Part shown: one piece after another, positions 43,429 to 55,270 of the stretch
Position numbering within the stretch: position 1 is the stretch's first letter
How the letters are laid out: each line of letters starts with the position of its first letter
NCBI GenBank assembly: GCA_009829735.1
Contig: CM020619.1
Coordinates: forward strand, 7,554,375-7,618,374
DNA from: Pyropia yezoensis
Taxonomy: Eukaryota > Rhodophyta > Bangiophyceae > Bangiales > Bangiaceae
Direction: 5' to 3'
DNA: 64,000 bases
The notes under the pieces: model-generated
What the model was told of the DNA's origin: nothing
What the model saw: the letters and a program-made list of their open reading frames with translations, nothing else
Databases searched by the model: none
Translations under genes and position numbers: made by a program

Positions 43429-43872
43429 TTCTGGAACGGTATTGCTGCCGCCACAAGTAACGTAAAACTTCGTGTTGATCTTCCCTTGTAAGACCTCCGT
43501 AATGAACCAACGAAGGAACTGACGAGGAGTCTCGCCAACAGCCCCGTCTGTCCCTACGCGGGATACAGGATAAAGATGGCCGTGCCCGGGGGAGGATTGA
43601 TACCAAAGAACAGTTGATCGTAGAAGGCGGCGGGGAAGCGGGGCACCGGGGTGCCCCTAATGTCCCCGCCGGCCACGGCGCTGGCGTCAGCCACTGGAAG
43701 TAGCGCCGCCCTCGTGAGCCCCTGTCCTAACTACACCCTCCAGTCATTAACTCTCCAATGCGAAAATATCCCCTCCAATGCGAAAATGATGTTATTACAG
43801 ACGATTTCGGATTTCAGGGAAAACCCTACGGGAAAAACCGCTTCCGCCCCATCTCGTCAGAAACTGGTCAGG
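43429..43872 (-). repeat. Dispersed 440-base repeat, copy A
   Basis: About 90% identical to 56937-57373, same orientation. On the minus strand it can be read, with one frame change, as protein-like sequence (FYDQLFFGINPPPGTAIFIL, then GETPRQFLRWFITEV). It also contains a 15-base tandem CTCCAATGCGAAAAT. No family recognised. It replaces the 5' part of E3 pol. Confidence 0.8.
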
Positions 43873-44438
43873 CCACTACCGGCGTAGCCGGTAGCAACAG
43901 GTGGCCCCGTTGGTCGACCAGAGGGTCATCCTCCCCCATGGGGGCGTACTCGGTCACCACCAGTACTGGTGCGGCCTTACGTTCCACCTTATCTTGCCTC
44001 GGTACAGGGGTAATATTGAGCTTGCTCCCCTCACCCTTGGGCTTCGGGGCTAATGCACACTCCGGGTGAAGCACCCGGTAGGCGTCCCCCAGTGACTTGC
44101 ACTTGTGCATCAGTCCACTGAAGTTCGTCCGAGCCGTATTGGCTCCCCGTGCGGATATCCGCACATAGTTGGGTACTCCTGCGAGCAGGATGGCCCATAG
44201 CTCCCCTTCTCCGAGAAGCTTCCCCAGCTCGTAGTCGAGCTCTTGTATCCGGCGTCCAAACATCGCCTCATCCTCCCAGCTCTGGGTGGTGGCAATACGA
44301 AGGGCCCGGTAGTGGTCCTCGCACTTGTCCTCACTGAGGTAGCTGCTAAGCAGCTCCTTGAGAATCCCACGGTAATCCATGGGGGTGGCCGCGACGCTCA
44401 TTTCCGGCATCGGGGATGCCTGGCGAAGGATTCCTCGT
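43873..44438 (-). pseudogene. gag: Family C gag fragment
   Basis: Middle part of Gag, nearly identical to E5 Gag (DYRGILKELLSSYLSEDKCE, WAILLAGVPNYVRISARGAN). Left end abuts the 440-base repeat, right end the E5 LTR. Probably part of E3 or a sister copy into which E5 inserted; only one side of that insertion remains, so no target duplication can be checked. Confidence 0.8.
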
Positions 44439-44800
44439 TGTAACACAATAGGGATCCGTCGCAGGTCCACTTTCAGGGAACACTTACCAGGGGGGATCGG
44501 CACCAACGTCACCGGGAGGCCAAGGTTGCTGTCCTTGGAGCGCAAGCCACGCGACCAAGATGGGAGCCAAAATGGGAGGGGTTTGTTGTTCTATCATGGC
44601 CGGCGGTGGGTTCGCCGCCGGCCCCCTCGTTATAAACCCTCGGAGACTCCACGAACTGCCCTCCACCCCAAGATGCAAGTCCCTCTGTTCATAAGTGACT
44701 CGAAGATACCGTGACCAGTACAAACTCCCAAATTGAAAGGTACAAGATAGAAGTAGCCCCCCTACATTAGGGTCACAATACGGTCATCCATATTGCTACA
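44439..44800 (-). repeat. E5 3' LTR
   Basis: 362 bases; on the minus strand TGTAGCAATATGGATGACCG to the end TGTTACA. Matches the E7 5' LTR at 60420-60780. Confidence 0.92.
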
Positions 44801-44814
44801 TATCCCCCCCTTAG
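44801..44814 (-). promoter_or_regulatory. E5 polypurine tract
   Basis: Minus strand CTAAGGGGGGGATA directly before the LTR start. From here to 45241 lies the presumptive leader of the antisense gene; no motif recognised. Confidence 0.8.
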
Positions 44815-45241
44815 ATTCGGCCCGTCCTCGGGTCGAGTTGCACTCGGCTTTCCGAATGTAAGCATGGCGCGTGACTGTTTACCAGTCTGGTGGGGCTTTG
44901 CGCCCGCTCGCGGCAACCACCACTTTTTGGGATTGATTGAGGGGGGTACCCCCCTTTGAGTGGCGCGTAGCCACCCGCTCTTCGCGGGGGCGGTTTCGGG
45001 GTGACCCCTATTCGATTACCCCATGTGGGGGCGTGGCCCAGGCCCAGGTGCCTGGGTGGGGCGCGCTCGTAGCTCCGTGTGGCGCGGGTCGACCCGTGCA
45101 CATGTACCGCCCCTCGTTGGGGTCTTGGTGGTCATAAGCGCGGGTGCCCGCGCTCCCCTGGCTCGTCCCGGTTCTCACGCCGTACTGGGTCGTAGCCGGC
45201 GGCGGCTTGCTGGCACGGGGGATCCCTGTCACCCGGTTATC

Positions 45242-47524
45242 ATGTCCGACCCCCAGGAACCCAGGGGCGTGGACGACCTCCCGTTTGAGGAGGTGGAGAT
45301 GGAGGACGACGTGCCCGTCGGTCCTACCGCCGCCGAGTGCTTCCTGGCGAGCTCGTCGGAAGACAACGAGGCGGGCGTAACCGTCCGCATGTCGGCGGGC
45401 AGGCTCTTGTCCGTTTGCAGCGGCACGACGGCGCCGTCGGTCGGCGGTCAACCCGGCGGTCGACCGCGCGGGGCGGCCTCTCCTCCTACTCCTCCGGCTG
45501 CCCGGATGGGGCCTGGCGCCGGTGCCGGCTCGGCTCTTCCCGAAGACGGGGCGGCCGTTGACGTGGGCGGTGGTGACGGCGCCCCGCCTAGCGCGGCGGG
45601 TCAAGATGGTGCGGGTGCCCACACGGCCGGTGCTCCGGCCCCGGAGGCGGTACAAGTGCCTTCTCTTTATGCGGCGGGGGCAACGTCGACGGATGGTGAC
45701 GGTGGCGGTGCACTCCCCGCGGTGCCGCAGGCGTCGGTGGCCGGTCAAGACGCCCCTTCCCCGATGGCAGGAGACACCGGGAGCTACTCCGGACGGGTGC
45801 CCACCCTTCTTCTCCCTCCTCAGCCCCGCGCCTCTGCGCCGGTGCATCTGCAGGTTGGACTCCCGCCGGCGCCGGCGCTTCTTCCTGGCTCGGCCCGGGT
45901 TGCCCCGTTGGGTGGCGGCGTCGCCCCGATCGTCGGCGGCGCCGCTCTGCTGGGAGGCGGCGACGCCTCTGCGGTGGGACACCCTCCGCTGTCGGTCTCC
46001 GAGCTGGTGGCTCGGGTGCGTAGCCTGACCGTTCAAGGTGCCATGGACTCTGCTGGTCGGATGCGGGTGGACTTCCAACCGCTGGACTACCGTGGAGGTA
46101 CCTCCCGTCCGGTCACGCTGGGCCCCTGTTGGGAGAGGGAGTTGGCTCGGCTGGTCGCCCATCCTGACGTCGTTTGCGTCGAGCACCATTAGATGCTGAG
46201 TCAGCCGGACGATCGGCATGCTCAACTCTGGTGCGCCCGGGTCGGGCGGCCTGAGGTTGCCCTCCACACCGCCCTTGGCGTGTGCGACTTTGTCGCGCCC
46301 GCGATGCCGCGGGAGGTGGACTTCCCCGCTGGTGCCCGCGAAGTGGCTGCCTGAAGGGCCCCCCTGGCGTTCGGGCGACTCGTGCCCGGGACCAACCGGT
46401 ATCCCGGTTTGGAGTACTACCCGGGGGAGCCCACGTATGTGTGGCTGACGCCGCCCTTCCCGCCCATGGCTGGGCTGAAGTCGGCGTCAGGCTGGCGTCG
46501 CAACGATGGTGTCATGGCGGACCCTTATTGCACGGATATAATGTGCGCGTTGCAGACCGGTAACGGTCGAGCTCCAGTGTACACTCTGGTGCGCCCGCCT
46601 GGGTGGCAAGAGGGAAGGGAGCCCGCCGCAGCTTTCCGGTTTGACACCGGTCCCTGCCTGCGGTACTTCGGCAGTGCACTGGCCGCTCGGCCCACGCATG
46701 TGCTGCATGGTGTCTGCACCCTGGAGGTTACCCTCGGGCAGGTCTCTTCCTTCCTGTTGTCGGCCCACCGACAGGGCCGGCTGTTTCATCTCCCGACGGG
46801 TGTCCGTCGGCACCTTGGGGAGCTAGGCGTTGCCGCCATTGCTGAAGGGACGGGTCTGACCCGTGAGCTGACTGCGCTTGTGGCCGTTCACGATGCCGTG
46901 AACTGGTCGTCGGTGGCAACATTGCCCCCGTTTCGGGATGGATACCAAGGGTGGGCGTCCACCGAGTCGGCTCCCAACCTGGGTATTCTTGTGCTCCTGC
47001 CTGACCCTCTCCAGGTGGTGACCCTCTGGTTCGGTAATCCGACTCCTATGGGTCGCCATCGCCGCGAGTGGGACTCCACCGGTGGGGGCCGCGAGACGTA
47101 TCGCCGTCGTGGGGAGCTCCACCGAATTCCCGGTGGCCGTTGTTTTCAGGAGTCTGGTCCTCCTCCACGGTCGTATCGTGCTCCCTACCAGGCACCGCCG
47201 GCTCCGGTGGTGGCTGTGTCCTCCCCTCCGGCTGTGGCTCCGGTCCCTCCTGTTGTGCCGGTGGCTTCGACAGTTCCCGTCATGCCCGACGGGGGTCCCC
47301 ACTTATGGTGCGAGGGCGTAGCCACCCTTATCTCTCGTGAGATGTCGGAGGCGCCCTCGGTTAGCTGGGGGGATATCCCCCCAGGTGGTGCGCTGGTAGG
47401 TACTGCGAGTTGCCTCGGTTGGGTGCTCAACCGCCTCCAGATAGCTCTGGATTCTGTAGAGGCTGGTGACAGGACTCTGCTGAGCCTTTGCACTGAAAAA
47501 GACTCAGGCGCTTTACCGGCGTGA
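45242..47524 (+). pseudogene. E5 antisense accessory gene with two stop codons
   Basis: One continuous + frame starting MSDPQEPRGVDDL, broken only by TAG at 46190-46192 and TGA at 46352-46354. Long Ala/Gly/Pro-rich N-terminal half, then the conserved core: VRPPGWQEGREPAAAFRFD aligns with the PAWWPQVEVPYGF region of E2, and the helices LEVTLGQVSSFLLSAHRQGR and LTALVAVHDAVNWSS follow. Pro/Val-rich tail. Diverged strongly from E2 yet keeps place and orientation. Confidence 0.75.
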
Positions 47525-48057
47525 GATAGCCGACCGTTGGAGTTCGGAAGTGTACGCGACGACGCGTGACTGGCCCCCTTCTTCTGACGGGGGTAACCCC
47601 TACTGAGGGTTGTGGATGTGAAGGAGAGGGACCCGGTGTCCCCTATGGTGGCCGGGTGTTAGTGAGTATAAACTCATCCCCTTCGGGGGCAATGCTTGCC
47701 TCTGTTTGTTGCCTTCGGGCATTACCCCTTTTGGCTCAGTGGTGCCGTGCCTCTCGTCCACCTTTTTCCGGTTGGTCAATACCTGTGGAGGTCATCCTCC
47801 CTTACTCTGCGTCTTGGCTTGGGGAGGTCATCGTCCGGAGTCAGCCCCCGGTTACCTCGATATTATCGGAGTTCTCCATTCCCATTAAGTCTACTTATTA
47901 AGGTTCAGTGCCTACTTACTTACCTAAGCTTGGCTTTTCTTAGTTACCTAAGCTTGATTTGACTTGGTACCCTAGGTCGTGCCGATTCCATGTCACACCC
48001 TACTTAGGAGGTCTAAGCCCCACCCCCCAACAGCCGAAGTCGGTGTCGGTTGGGTTG
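47525..48057. other. E5 spacer between antisense gene and pol
   Basis: No gene. A G-run (minus strand TTGGGGGGTGGGG, near 48025) lies about 35 bases past the pol stop, at the same place as the G-run next to the probable E3 LTR. Confidence 0.5.
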
Positions 48058-50036
48058 TTATAGTAGGCGGCGTCGCCTCATGTAAGCCAAGAGGAGCTGG
48101 CGGGGTATATTCGCCGCCTGTTTCCAGGTGGGTGAGTCGTATCCGACCCACATTACCTTGACGTACCAGGGTTCTGGTAGGTCTGGGTCGGTATGTCCGA
48201 CGATACTCTCCACCTGGTATGGGATTCCATCCGGCCCCACCGGGTCATCCGCCCGGTGGGTGGTAAGAGCTTCATGTAGCGACCCAGCCGGTGCCGGCTG
48301 AGGATGTTCCGGCTTCTGCGCCGGTCTGACATCATTCAAACTGATGCGTTGTACCTTCGTATCGGAGTGGAGGATAACAGAGTGGTCATCTCTGTGGAGT
48401 ATCTGGTACGGTCCCTTGACCGGTTGCATGGGCTTGTTCCCTCGGAAATTCTGGTGTCTGATATAGACCCAGTCACCTGTCACCAGGGTCGCGTTGCGCA
48501 CCCGTAGTCGGGCGTCGAAGTTCTTCTTGTATCGTTGTTGAGTTCGGTCAAGAGCACCCTTGAGCTTAGGTATCATCCACAATAGGTTGGACAACCAAGC
48601 TAGGTGGATCTGTTCGGCCGGACGGCCCTTCTGTATATCATACCGAGTGCGTCTGCCCGATGGCAGCGTCAGGTTACCGACGCCCATTGGGATGACCCAC
48701 TCCAATGGGGCAATGCTCGTGCTCCGGTGGGGGCTGGCATTGTATGCCAGGGTGAGTACCTGGAGCCCTCCAGGTATGGACGGAGCAGTTGTACTGCCCA
48801 TATCACTCCAAGGCACTCGCGCTTGGTGGCACTATAGCTACGCTCAGCCGGGTTGAGTGTCCGGCTGAAGTACCCCACCGGATGTAGGTCCGGGATAGCA
48901 CTATCGGTACCGATAAGCGTCTCTCCCTGTAACAGGGTGCAACCCGCTTGGGTATCGCATGCATCGACATCGATGATGAAGGTCCCACGTCTATGCGGTA
49001 AAGCAAGGACGGGTGGGGACAGTAGGGCTCGCTTGAGCGACTCGAATGCCTCCCCTTCGCTTGGTGAAGGGGTTTGGAGTTCCTTGGGCAAGGTACTGCT
49101 CGTCAGAACCGTTAACGGTATGGCTATCCGAGCGAAGTCCTTGAGAAACCGTCGGTATACGTTGCACATTCCCAGGAAGCTCTTCAGCTGTGTCTGGGTG
49201 GTCGGGAACCTGGCATCCCGGAGTGCCCGGGTATTGGCTTCGAGTACCCCTAGTTTACCTGGGGCTATTTGGTGACCCAGATACTCGACCGTCTCGTGGA
49301 AGGAGGCGCACCTCTTTAGTCGCAGGGTTACCCCAGCGTTGCGCAAGAGGGTGAGTACCTCATCAACATGCTGCACATGGTCATCCATGTTACGCGAGAA
49401 GACGATGACGTCGTCCAGGTACACTAGGCAGTTACGCCACTTCACTCCCGACAGTATGACGTCGATGGCCCGCTGGAATGTAGCGGGGGCGTTGGACAAT
49501 CCGAAGGGCATCCTTAGGAACTCGTACACGCCACTGTGACAGACGAACGCCGTCTTGGGGATATCCTCTTCTGCCACTGGGATCTGCCAGTACCCGGCAT
49601 TGCAGTCGATAGTGCTAAACACTGTGGCTTCCCCCAGCGAGTCGATGCACTCGTCCATCCTTGGTAAAGGGTTTGAGTCTTTCTTGGTAACCAAGTTGAG
49701 GCGTCAATAATCGATGCAAAACCGAGGGGTTTGATCCTTTTTCGGTACGAAGACGACTGGGGCACCCCATTCCGACATCGACGGTCGGATCACCTTAGCT
49801 TCGCTCATCCTTTTCAATTCTCCGTCAACGATCTCTCGCTGAGTAGGTCCCGCTCGGTGCGGTTTCGACCGGGCGGGTCGTGCGCCTGGTACCAGGTCTA
49901 TCCGGTGTTGGGTTGCCCCAATGGTACCCAGAGCCCCGCCGGTGCACGTGACGTCATGCTTTCTTAGCATTTGTCGTACCCCTTCGGCTACCAAAAGGGG
50001 AAGGTGGTCGAGGTCAGCCTCGGCCAGGGCCTTCAT
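48058..50036 (-). pseudogene. pol: E5 pol: RT, partial RNase H, integrase end, chromodomain
   Basis: RT N-terminus from 50036 (ATQHRIDLVPGARP, VVFVPKKDQTPRFCIDY), an in-frame TGA near 49707, then YLDDVIVFSRN, RNase H up to PYLEG, where near 48757 the frame jumps into the end of the integrase core (LTLAYNASPHRS). The integrase zinc domain and D-D-E residues are deleted. The integrase C-terminus and a chromodomain (YQVESIVGH, WYVKVMWVGYDSPTW) follow to 48058. Inactive. Confidence 0.88.
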
Positions 50037-50110
50037 GGCTTCTTAGTCCTTCAGCGGAATGTCTGTGGCAAAAACCACGATTCTACTACCCTGTACTGGA
50101 TACAGGGGCT

Positions 50111-50579
50111 TGTGGCAAAAACCACATGCACACAAGGCACCCAAGTTGGGGCGGTGTGCAAGGGCTGCCTCCCGTGTCGGGGGAACCGGAAGAAGTGCAA
50201 GTCGCACACACTCTGTCCCTGTTGTTGGGCAAACCCCCCACGGACAAACAAGAGGATGGTGTGTGGTCCAACAGTTTCTTGGTCGGGACGGGGACGCAGG
50301 GCCAAGCCCCGCTGTCCCTCCCCTTATCCCCCCAGGGTCCACTCAGAATCTCGCCACTCAGAATCTCCCACCCCAGCACCTGCCCACCGGGCCACACGAA
50401 AATTCAAGACGATAAATGCAGAAAACCCTCAAATCCAAGTTGGATTTACTACTAAGCTAACTATCCCAAACTTAGGGAATATGGACCCAAATGCAGGGGA
50501 AGGAACGGATCAGGCTAGTGGCCTGCCGCCCCTTGCATGGCACGTGTTGCCCCCCTACCTGGGGGTCAATACTGCCACA
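50111..50579 (-). repeat. Solo LTR of the E2 family
   Basis: 469 bases, reverse of the E2 LTR (ends TGTGGCA/TGCCACA). Flanks do not form a 5-bp duplication. A stray 15-base copy of its end (TGTGGCAAAAACCAC) lies at 50064-50078, separated by 32 bases containing a protease-site fragment on the + strand. Confidence 0.88.
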
Positions 50580-50595
50580 CCACTACTCCCCGTGG

Positions 50596-52190
50596 GGCTG
50601 GCTGCCTACCCGGTGCGGGTCCGGTTGCTCTGGTGAGATACCCCCCAGTGGATGCCTTGCGTTGCGCCGCTGCCCGCCGAGACTCCTCCAGGATGAGCGA
50701 ACATGAGGACACCCAGTGTCGAAGGTCTCCGCACAACATACATCAGAAAGTACCGGCTCCCCCCAAAGTCCGCATCGGGGTAGCTCCATGGGTCCGGTTG
50801 CCTCTCTCGGGCGCCCGAGTGCCCGCTCCATGGTAGGCCTTGGGTCCTTTTGTCAACCGGAACATGGACTCCCCCACCCGGTTAGGCCTGTCCGAGATCT
50901 GCGGAGGTGCCTCCGTACGCACCACCCGTGCTGGCAAGGGTTGGTGAGAGTTACCCGTCACCGGGGAATACCCCGTAGTCCGCACATACGGGACGCGACG
51001 TCCCGCGCCCTCGCAGACCTGCAACTGGGTTCCAGCTGGGGCGATGTACACTATCGTACCTTGCTCTTCGACTACCGGCGTAGCCGGTAGCAACAGGTGG
51101 CCCCGTTGGTCGACCAGAGGGTCATCCTCCCCCATGGGGGCATACTCGGTCGCCACCAGTACTCGTGCGGCCTTACGTCCCACCTTATCTTGCCTCGGTA
51201 CAGGGGTAATATTGAGCTTGCTCCCCTCACCCTTGGGCTTCGGGGCTAATGCACACTCCGGGTGAAGCACCCGGTAGGCGTCCCCCAGTGACTTGCACAT
51301 GTGCATCAGTCCACTGAAGTTCGTCCGAGCCGTATTGGCTCCCCGTGCGGATATCCGCACATAGTTGGGTACCCCTGCGAGCAGGATGGCCCATAGCTCC
51401 CCTTCTCCGAGAAGCTTCCCCAGCTCGTAGTCGAGCTCTTGGATCCGGCGTCCGAACATCTCCTCATCCTCCCAGCTCTGGGTGGTGGCAATACGAAGGG
51501 CCCGGTAGTGGTCCTCGCACTTGTCCTCACTGCGGTAGCTGCTCAAGAGCTCTTTGAGAATTCCACGGTAATCCATGAAGGTGGCTGCGACTCTCATCCC
51601 AGGCATCGGGGTTGCTAGGCGAAGGATGCCTCGAGCCCGTTCATCAGCAAAGAACGGGAGGATCTCCAGGGCTAACCCCTCGTTAACGAGTGCCTTGTCT
51701 GCAGCTGCCTTGAAGCAGGTCAAGAAGCCGATGACGGCCAACGGTCGTCCGTTCGGACCCCCGAACATAGGGACTCCCTTCATAAGAGTCTGCATAGAGC
51801 GGATCGCCCGATGCGAGGTATTACGCATCGATTCCGATACGGTAGTGGAACGGTTATCCAAACGATACCGTTCCGGAGTCAGTACCGACCGGAAGACTTC
51901 GTCGACGATCTCCGTGTTCGCGTCCTGGATATCCAGTCGCTTGGCCAGTTAATGAGTAAACTCATCGGACTCCATCCGCTTCAGAAAGCTCGCGGAAACC
52001 TGAGCTGTGACAGCCTGTACCAGGGGAGCTGGTACTTCCGACGTCGGCACCTCGGGTTCCCGAGGTGCATGGCTTCCTCCGTCGTGGGGGTACGGGGACA
52101 GGGTACTGCCCTTCCCCATGACCGACTCTGCCCCGGCGTTAGTATTCGCCGGGTTTGTCAACGGTTCCGTCGCGGAGAAAGTCTTCATGT
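50596..52190 (-). pseudogene. gag: E5 Gag, N-terminally truncated
   Basis: One frame with TAA near 51949 and TGA at 50745-50743. Capsid region as in E7 Gag (LKRMESDEFTH, SHRAIRSMQTLMKGVPMFGG, DYRGILKELLSSYRSEDKCE), and zinc knuckle CMLCGDLRHWVSSC beyond the TGA. The first ~100 residues are missing where the copy meets E6. Confidence 0.85.
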
Positions 52191-53246
52191 AGCTCGTCCG
52201 CCGGCGGGGACCCACGCGGCGACGGGCTCAGAGTATACAACCGGCCACAAAGGCGAAAACCTCGATGACCATAGACTCTCAGTAGATCAAACGCCGCATC
52301 GACGCATACATCTTGTTCTCCCCGGGGTGACCCGCCTGGAGGGGAAGTGCTCTCGCATGAGAACCCCGTGCCGCATGTGGGAGGGCACGTACACCTGCAC
52401 CGCGTCATCCAGCGGGGCGACGCGAACCAATAGTCCTCTAGCGTCCTCGGGGAGCCGCGACTTGTCGTTTCCATCCATCACAGCGCGGATTTCTTGGCAG
52501 CGCGGGTCTTCCGCTTGGCCCCCGAGGAGATCACCAACGGTCAGGGGTGAGAGGATGGATCCCTCGGGTGACGGCGGTAGTTGCCATGCGACGCCAGAGT
52601 TCGGAAGGGTAAGGCATGGGATATCTTCTTGCGCCTCTGCATCCTCTCCCCCCGTCGTCGGTAACCGCGATATGGTGTCCGCCGCGTGATGTGCTGCTCC
52701 CGGTCATGCCTGCACCACGTAGTTATACTCCTCCATCCGTAGCCTCCACCGCGCGAGCCTCCCGTGCGAGCTGCCCATATGTAGCATTTACTTGAGGGCC
52801 GCGTGGTCCGTTCGAACGGTGAGTCGGGTCCCCTCGAGATACGGACAAAACAGCAAGACGCTCCAAACCACCGCTAGGCATTCCCGCTCCGTCGTAAAAT
52901 AATTGCGCTCCGCGGGGCTCAGCGACCGACTCCGGTAGCCCAGAGGCCGCGGGGTGCCATCCGGTTGACCTTGTAGTAGCACAGCGCCAATCTGCTCCGC
53001 GCTGGAATCCGTGTCGAGGGTGTAATCGCCCTTCCGGCGCGGCATGCAGAGAGTCGGCGCCGATGTCAGCCTATGCTTCAGCTTCTCGAAGGACTGAGTC
53101 TCCGCATCGGTTAGGTTGTCCCATCGATCCGGTAGGCGGAAGCTAGTCTTCGCGGCGAGGGGTCGAGCGATCCTTGCGTAGTCCTTCACGAACCGCCGGT
53201 AAACGTTGCACATCCCGAGGAAGCTCGGCAGAATCTACTTACACAT
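52191..53246 (-). pseudogene. E6 RNase H and integrase start
   Basis: RNase H/connection (MCNVYRRFVKDYARIARP, YTLDTDSS, NYFTTERECLAVVW) then stop codons, HHAADTISRLP and the integrase zinc-domain start (MRHGVLMREHFPS). In-frame stops throughout; integrase core absent. Confidence 0.8.
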
Positions 53247-54185
53247 TTAGGTAGAGGCTTCTTCCGATCCTAGGATGTTCTTGGTTTGCACCTTCAGACG
53301 TCCTCGGCCGTCTACATGGCCCAAGTACTCCACCTCCTCTTGGAAAAAATGGCGCTTCATCGCCTTCATGGCTAGTCCAGGTCCGCGAAGCGCCTCGAAA
53401 ACGTCCCGCTGGCGCTCGACATGGTCCTCTGTGGATCGGGAGAGTACGATAATATTGTCGAGGTAAACCAGACAGCTCTTCCACTTGCGCCTTCTGAGGA
53501 CCATGTCGATAGCCCTCTGGAATATCGCGGGGGCGTTTGAAAATCCGAAGGGTAGGCGGATGTACCGAAAGGCACCCTCTTGGCACACGAACGTCGTGTT
53601 GTCCTTATCCTCGTCAGCCACGGGGATCTGCCAATAGCCACTGTTGCAGTCCGGCGTAGAGAACACCGTGGAGTCCCCGAGAAAGTCAATGCAGTCATCC
53701 ACTTGCGGGAGGGGGTAAGAGTCCCGCACAGTGACCGCGTTGAGTTGCCTGTAGTCGACGCAGAACCGCATTGATCCATCAGACTTGGGCACCAGCGCAA
53801 CAGAAAAAGCCCACTCAGCGCTGGAGGGCTCAATTACTCCCATCTTGCGCTGCCTCGCGACCTCGGCGGCGATGATCTCCCGTGAGGCGCCGCTGGCTCG
53901 GTTAGGTTTGGCCCGACACGGACGGGCCTCGGAGGTTACTTGGATTTGGTGAGGCGTGACCTCCACCTTTCCTCATTGGCCCGCCCACAGCCCCTGGTAG
54001 TCCGATAAGAGGGCCTCAATCTTGCCCCTCAGTCCTCTGGGGATGATTTTCCAGGCCACCCCCGGGGTCGGCTTGGCCACGCGGTTTGACTCGTCCAACT
54101 CAATCGTCCCGCCGCCCACCTTCGGGCCGGTCTCCGCGTCCTTTCCCCCAGTGGGTGCCCTGGGGGGTTGCTGGGCCTCTAACAG
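53247..54185 (-). pseudogene. E6 reverse transcriptase with YLDN in place of YLDD
   Basis: Open over 240 codons: FCVDYRQLNAVTVRDSYPLP, NSGYWQIPVADED, FGFSNAPAIFQRAID. The catalytic box reads YLDN (Asn codon at 53456-53454), losing one metal-binding Asp. Stop codons at 54186 and about 53967 separate it from protease. Confidence 0.85.
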
Positions 54186-55103
54186 TTACAGCCCTCCATG
54201 CTCATCGACCTGGCCGACCGATAGTGTCGGCCCGTTGTGAGGTGAGGCCACTCCTACCGTAAATCCCTTTGGAAAGTTGACTGCCGCGTCCCCGAGGTTG
54301 GTGAGGTAGATACTCCTGGGTCTTTCCGGGGTGAAAGGTAAAATCGCGTTCTGGAGGTATACCCGACGATGAGCCATTGCTCCGGTTCGGTCTTGTACCA
54401 ACTGCGTCCCGCCGGCGTCACACCGAACCTCGATCAGCGTCGCAGCCCGAGGGGGCAACGTTATCCTCCGAAAACGCCTCACGGCTTCCGGCGCGGTTCG
54501 TGGGTTGGCATGAATCCGAGGGGACGGTAGTGGCGCGCCCACCCAGCTCCGCCGAGCCCGCGTGAGGCTCCAGTAGTCCCACAGGACCGTCTCCGTCTTG
54601 GGTGAGATCGTCTCCACGTAGGCCTTTTGGAGGTCCCACCCTAGGATGAGAGGCACTGAAAGTCCTCTTACCACGAGGAACTCGTGCATCATCGGGTATT
54701 CTCCAACGTAGATGGTAAGGACGACTTCCGATCGTACCTTAAGGAGCTGCCCCGATGCGTCACTGACCCGGGTCAGCCTCGGGCCCGGGATAGCGTACTC
54801 CTCCCACACCGCGGGCAGTACGTTCATGCGTTCGACACTGGGACCCGCCCCGGAGTCCACGACCGCCCTCGTTGGGTTGATCGCCTGCCACGGGACAAAC
54901 CGCATCGCCGCGTCGATCTCGAAATTCTCCTTTCTCAGCAGCAAAAGCGTACCCCTGAATGATGACCGCGGGGTTAAGCCGCGGCTATACCTCTTGGCGG
55001 TTACCGTCCACGTCTCCGTCACCTCGGGAGTGGTGAGTTGGACGTGGCGGGCAGCCGGGGACTTGGTGCGGACGGGGGGAAGGGGAGGCGGTGGTAGGGC
55101 CAC
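54186..55103 (-). pseudogene. E6 protease region
   Basis: Aspartic protease with VVDSGAGPSVERM (DSG, an accepted variant of DTG) and GLSVPLILGWDLQKAYVE, aligned with E1. Same frame as the RT downstream. Open for 305 codons from the first Met at 55103. Confidence 0.82.
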
Positions 55104-55270
55104 CCTCGCTAGGCGCTTCCCGCCCTTCGCTTCCTCTTAGGGTTATTCTTGGGTGGCGCCCCCGTTATTTTGTCGCTCCTATCCGAATGGACGTCGCCGC
55201 TGCCCATGAGGTCATCCCACAGCATTGACACGACGTTGTTCGGTTCTGCCCCAATGGGCTTGGCCTCCGT

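Larger units (their letters stand above)
44439..52190 (-). mobile_element. E5: Ty3/gypsy chromovirus (family C), 5'-truncated, with antisense gene
   Basis: Minus-strand order: gag (52190-50596), solo E2-type LTR in place of protease, RT-RNase H, a deletion of the integrase core, integrase C-terminus and chromodomain (to 48058), antisense gene on + strand (45242-47524), polypurine tract, 3' LTR (44800-44439). The 5' LTR and the Gag N-terminus are gone; the truncated end is fused to E6 integrase near 52190. Confidence 0.88.

Noticed and set aside
49971..50636. 221-codon + frame with Cys pairs
   Set aside because: It is the reverse-oriented solo LTR; the same peptide appears from every copy of that LTR.
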